Origin: a virus
DNA length: 64,000 nucleotides
Virus record (IMG/VR): IMGVR_UViG_3300015360_002415
Location: 1-64,000 of that record
Reading direction: 5' to 3' (one strand)
The notes beneath the pieces are model-generated. The model ran no database searches. It had not been told where the DNA came from and worked only from the letters and a program-made list of their open reading frames with translations. A program made the position numbers and the translations under genes. Positions 62,995 through 64,000 of this stretch are shown one piece after another. How positions within the stretch are numbered: the first letter of the stretch is position 1; every line of letters starts with the position of its first letter.

Positions 62995-63426
62995 TTATAT
63001 TGTAGATATTCCAAACGCTGTAGTAATAGGTTTGAAACCTTTACTTAAAGCCTTAACTGTTACATTGAATAATGTAGGAGTTATTTGATTCCTAATAACA
63101 GATATATCTAAAATAGTACTAATTTGTTCGTCAGCACTAACTCTTTGTAGAGATTTAACCTGTATTTCTTGAAGGCTTTTTAGATTATCTAATGCTGTAC
63201 TTAGTTGGTTCTTAGCAATCTGTACTAAAATAGAACTATAAAGAGGGTTACCAATAATAGTTCTAGATACAAGCGAACCATACCACGGATGTAATGGATT
63301 AGAACCTGCTGCCGTCAAACATATTTTTAGAATGTCTTGAATTAACTTTTCACTATCTACAATGGTTTTAATTTGACCATTTATTAATACTAGGTCTCTA
63401 TTGACTATTTTTAAATCAAACGACAT
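62995..63426 (-). CDS. Baseplate wedge protein, T4 gp25-like
   Basis: A 143-residue protein. The segment LVLINGQIKTIVDSEKLIQD, ILKICLTAAGSNPLHPWYGS and then a helix pair fit gp25, which joins the tube-sheath to the baseplate. It lies 16 bases before the J-like gene, the usual order in myovirus baseplate operons. No catalytic lysozyme function is expected. Confidence 0.82.
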   Translation of the reverse strand: MSFDLKIVNRDLVLINGQIKTIVDSEKLIQDILKICLTAAGSNPLHPWYGSLVSRTIIGNPLYSSILVQIAKNQLSTALDNLKSLQEIQVKSLQRVSADEQISTILDISVIRNQITPTLFNVTVKALSKGFKPITTAFGISTI

Positions 63427-63487
63427 ATCTGGCTCTCCTGTCTTTCTAATGCTGGAATATTAGATAAAAACAGTTGCAAGCCCGGTT

Positions 63488-64000
63488 TTAACGAATATTG
63501 TTATTCTTACGCAAATCTTCATAAATCTTATCCATTAAAATATAATAATCTTTAACAGATGCAGTTAGTGAGTTAAGTGATTTTCTTATACTAGATCTTT
63601 CAATTAGATCTAATGTCCATCCTAATGATTTTTTCATTCTCTCATAAGCATCATCATCAAGAAACCCCAATAAATCCTCTTCAGGTATAATATACAAGGC
63701 TCCCATAATCGCAATTATATCACAAAGACCTAATCCGCTGAATTCTCCCATAATAATTTCTATTGTACGCAAAGCATCGCCAGCATCTTTAAGGAAAGTG
63801 GCTCGTTCAGCTAATAGTTGTTTTAAAGTTTCAGCACTAACATCCCCTAAGGCGCTTGAAGTATCCTCACTAAATGTACTCTTAAATGAATCAAAAGCAA
63901 ATCCGCCAATATCAGCACTTTTTGCTGTTTTTGCTACTGATGACATTAGTTGATTAACTACACTAATCACTTGTGCTTTAACAATAGCAGTATCCTTAGG
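63488..64000 (-). CDS. Baseplate-region protein, 5' end outside window
   Basis: The frame is open from 63488 to the right edge (64000) with no stop, so the N-terminus lies outside the window; the internal GTG at 63970 is not convincing. Visible are 170 residues, helical, with SADIGGFAFDSFKSTF and IAIMGALYIIPEEDLLGFLD. No family recognised, but upstream of gp25-like it is a likely tail or baseplate component. Confidence 0.6.
   Translation of the reverse strand, partial: PKDTAIVKAQVISVVNQLMSSVAKTAKSADIGGFAFDSFKSTFSEDTSSALGDVSAETLKQLLAERATFLKDAGDALRTIEIIMGEFSGLGLCDIIAIMGALYIIPEEDLLGFLDDDAYERMKKSLGWTLDLIERSSIRKSLNSLTASVKDYYILMDKIYEDLRKNNNIR

Noticed and set aside
1-64000. TAG reassigned to an amino acid
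   Set aside because: Long genes contain no in-frame TAG, so within this window there is only avoidance as a stop.
1-64000. tRNA genes or CRISPR arrays
   Set aside because: No cloverleaf-like segment or regularly spaced repeat was seen by eye; gaps are too short for arrays. A tRNA scan would settle it.

Overview
The window is part of a large, AT-rich tailed bacteriophage genome with a contractile-tail (myovirus-like) baseplate. The evidence is a T4 gp25-like wedge protein, a baseplate J-like protein, giant multi-domain tail proteins and fibre proteins, next to a phage DNA-replication and nucleotide set (DnaB-type helicase, DnaC-like loader, UvsW-like helicase, class I ribonucleotide reductase, thymidylate synthase, dihydrofolate reductase, dUTPase) and a phage sigma factor. 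No integrase, rRNA or tRNA gene was seen. The host cannot be fixed from sequence. A lipobox protein and an FGE-fold protein of a kind common in myxobacteria and their relatives point weakly to a Gram-negative host.

Layout. Left end: the start of a minus-strand gene and a small virion-like gene, then a plus-strand run (614-4828) with dUTPase, HD phosphohydrolase, a wrecked GIY-YIG endonuclease, a SET-domain protein, a DEDDh exonuclease and translation factor IF-1. Two minus-strand paralogues follow (4830-6590). A plus-strand nucleotide cluster (6700-9727) carries an IMP dehydrogenase-like enzyme, thymidylate synthase and a DHFR with a 36-residue internal tandem duplication. Fibre-like proteins and a glycosyltransferase lie on the minus strand (9720-12488). 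Another plus-strand run (12583-18355) holds a membrane metallopeptidase, a flavoprotein, a second exonuclease, a macro-like protein and an M23 peptidase. From 18432 to the right end everything is on the minus strand: fibres (18432-23246); a small-protein operon with methionine aminopeptidase; PhoH with an intein; NrdA and NrdB; sigma factor; replication genes (33649-38987); an intact homing endonuclease; an FtsZ/tubulin-like GTPase; a sugar/glycosyltransferase cluster (41785-46914); an FGE-fold lipoprotein; and the baseplate/tail block (47743-64000).

Working together: the nucleotide enzymes make dNTPs (dUTP to dUMP, dUMP to dTMP with folate recycled by DHFR, NDP to dNDP by NrdAB) for the helicase/loader replisome. 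IF-1, methionine aminopeptidase and PhoH suggest the phage also acts on host translation and RNA. The glycosyltransferases lie among virion genes and may decorate virion or cell surface. Genes are tightly coupled, very often by 4-base ATGA overlaps. Most notable: a class 3 intein in PhoH with proline at position 1; the DHFR duplication; strong enrichment of the tripeptide Asp-Gly-Tyr in virion proteins; no TAG stop codon in any gene I checked; and IF-1 and an FtsZ-like protein in a phage.
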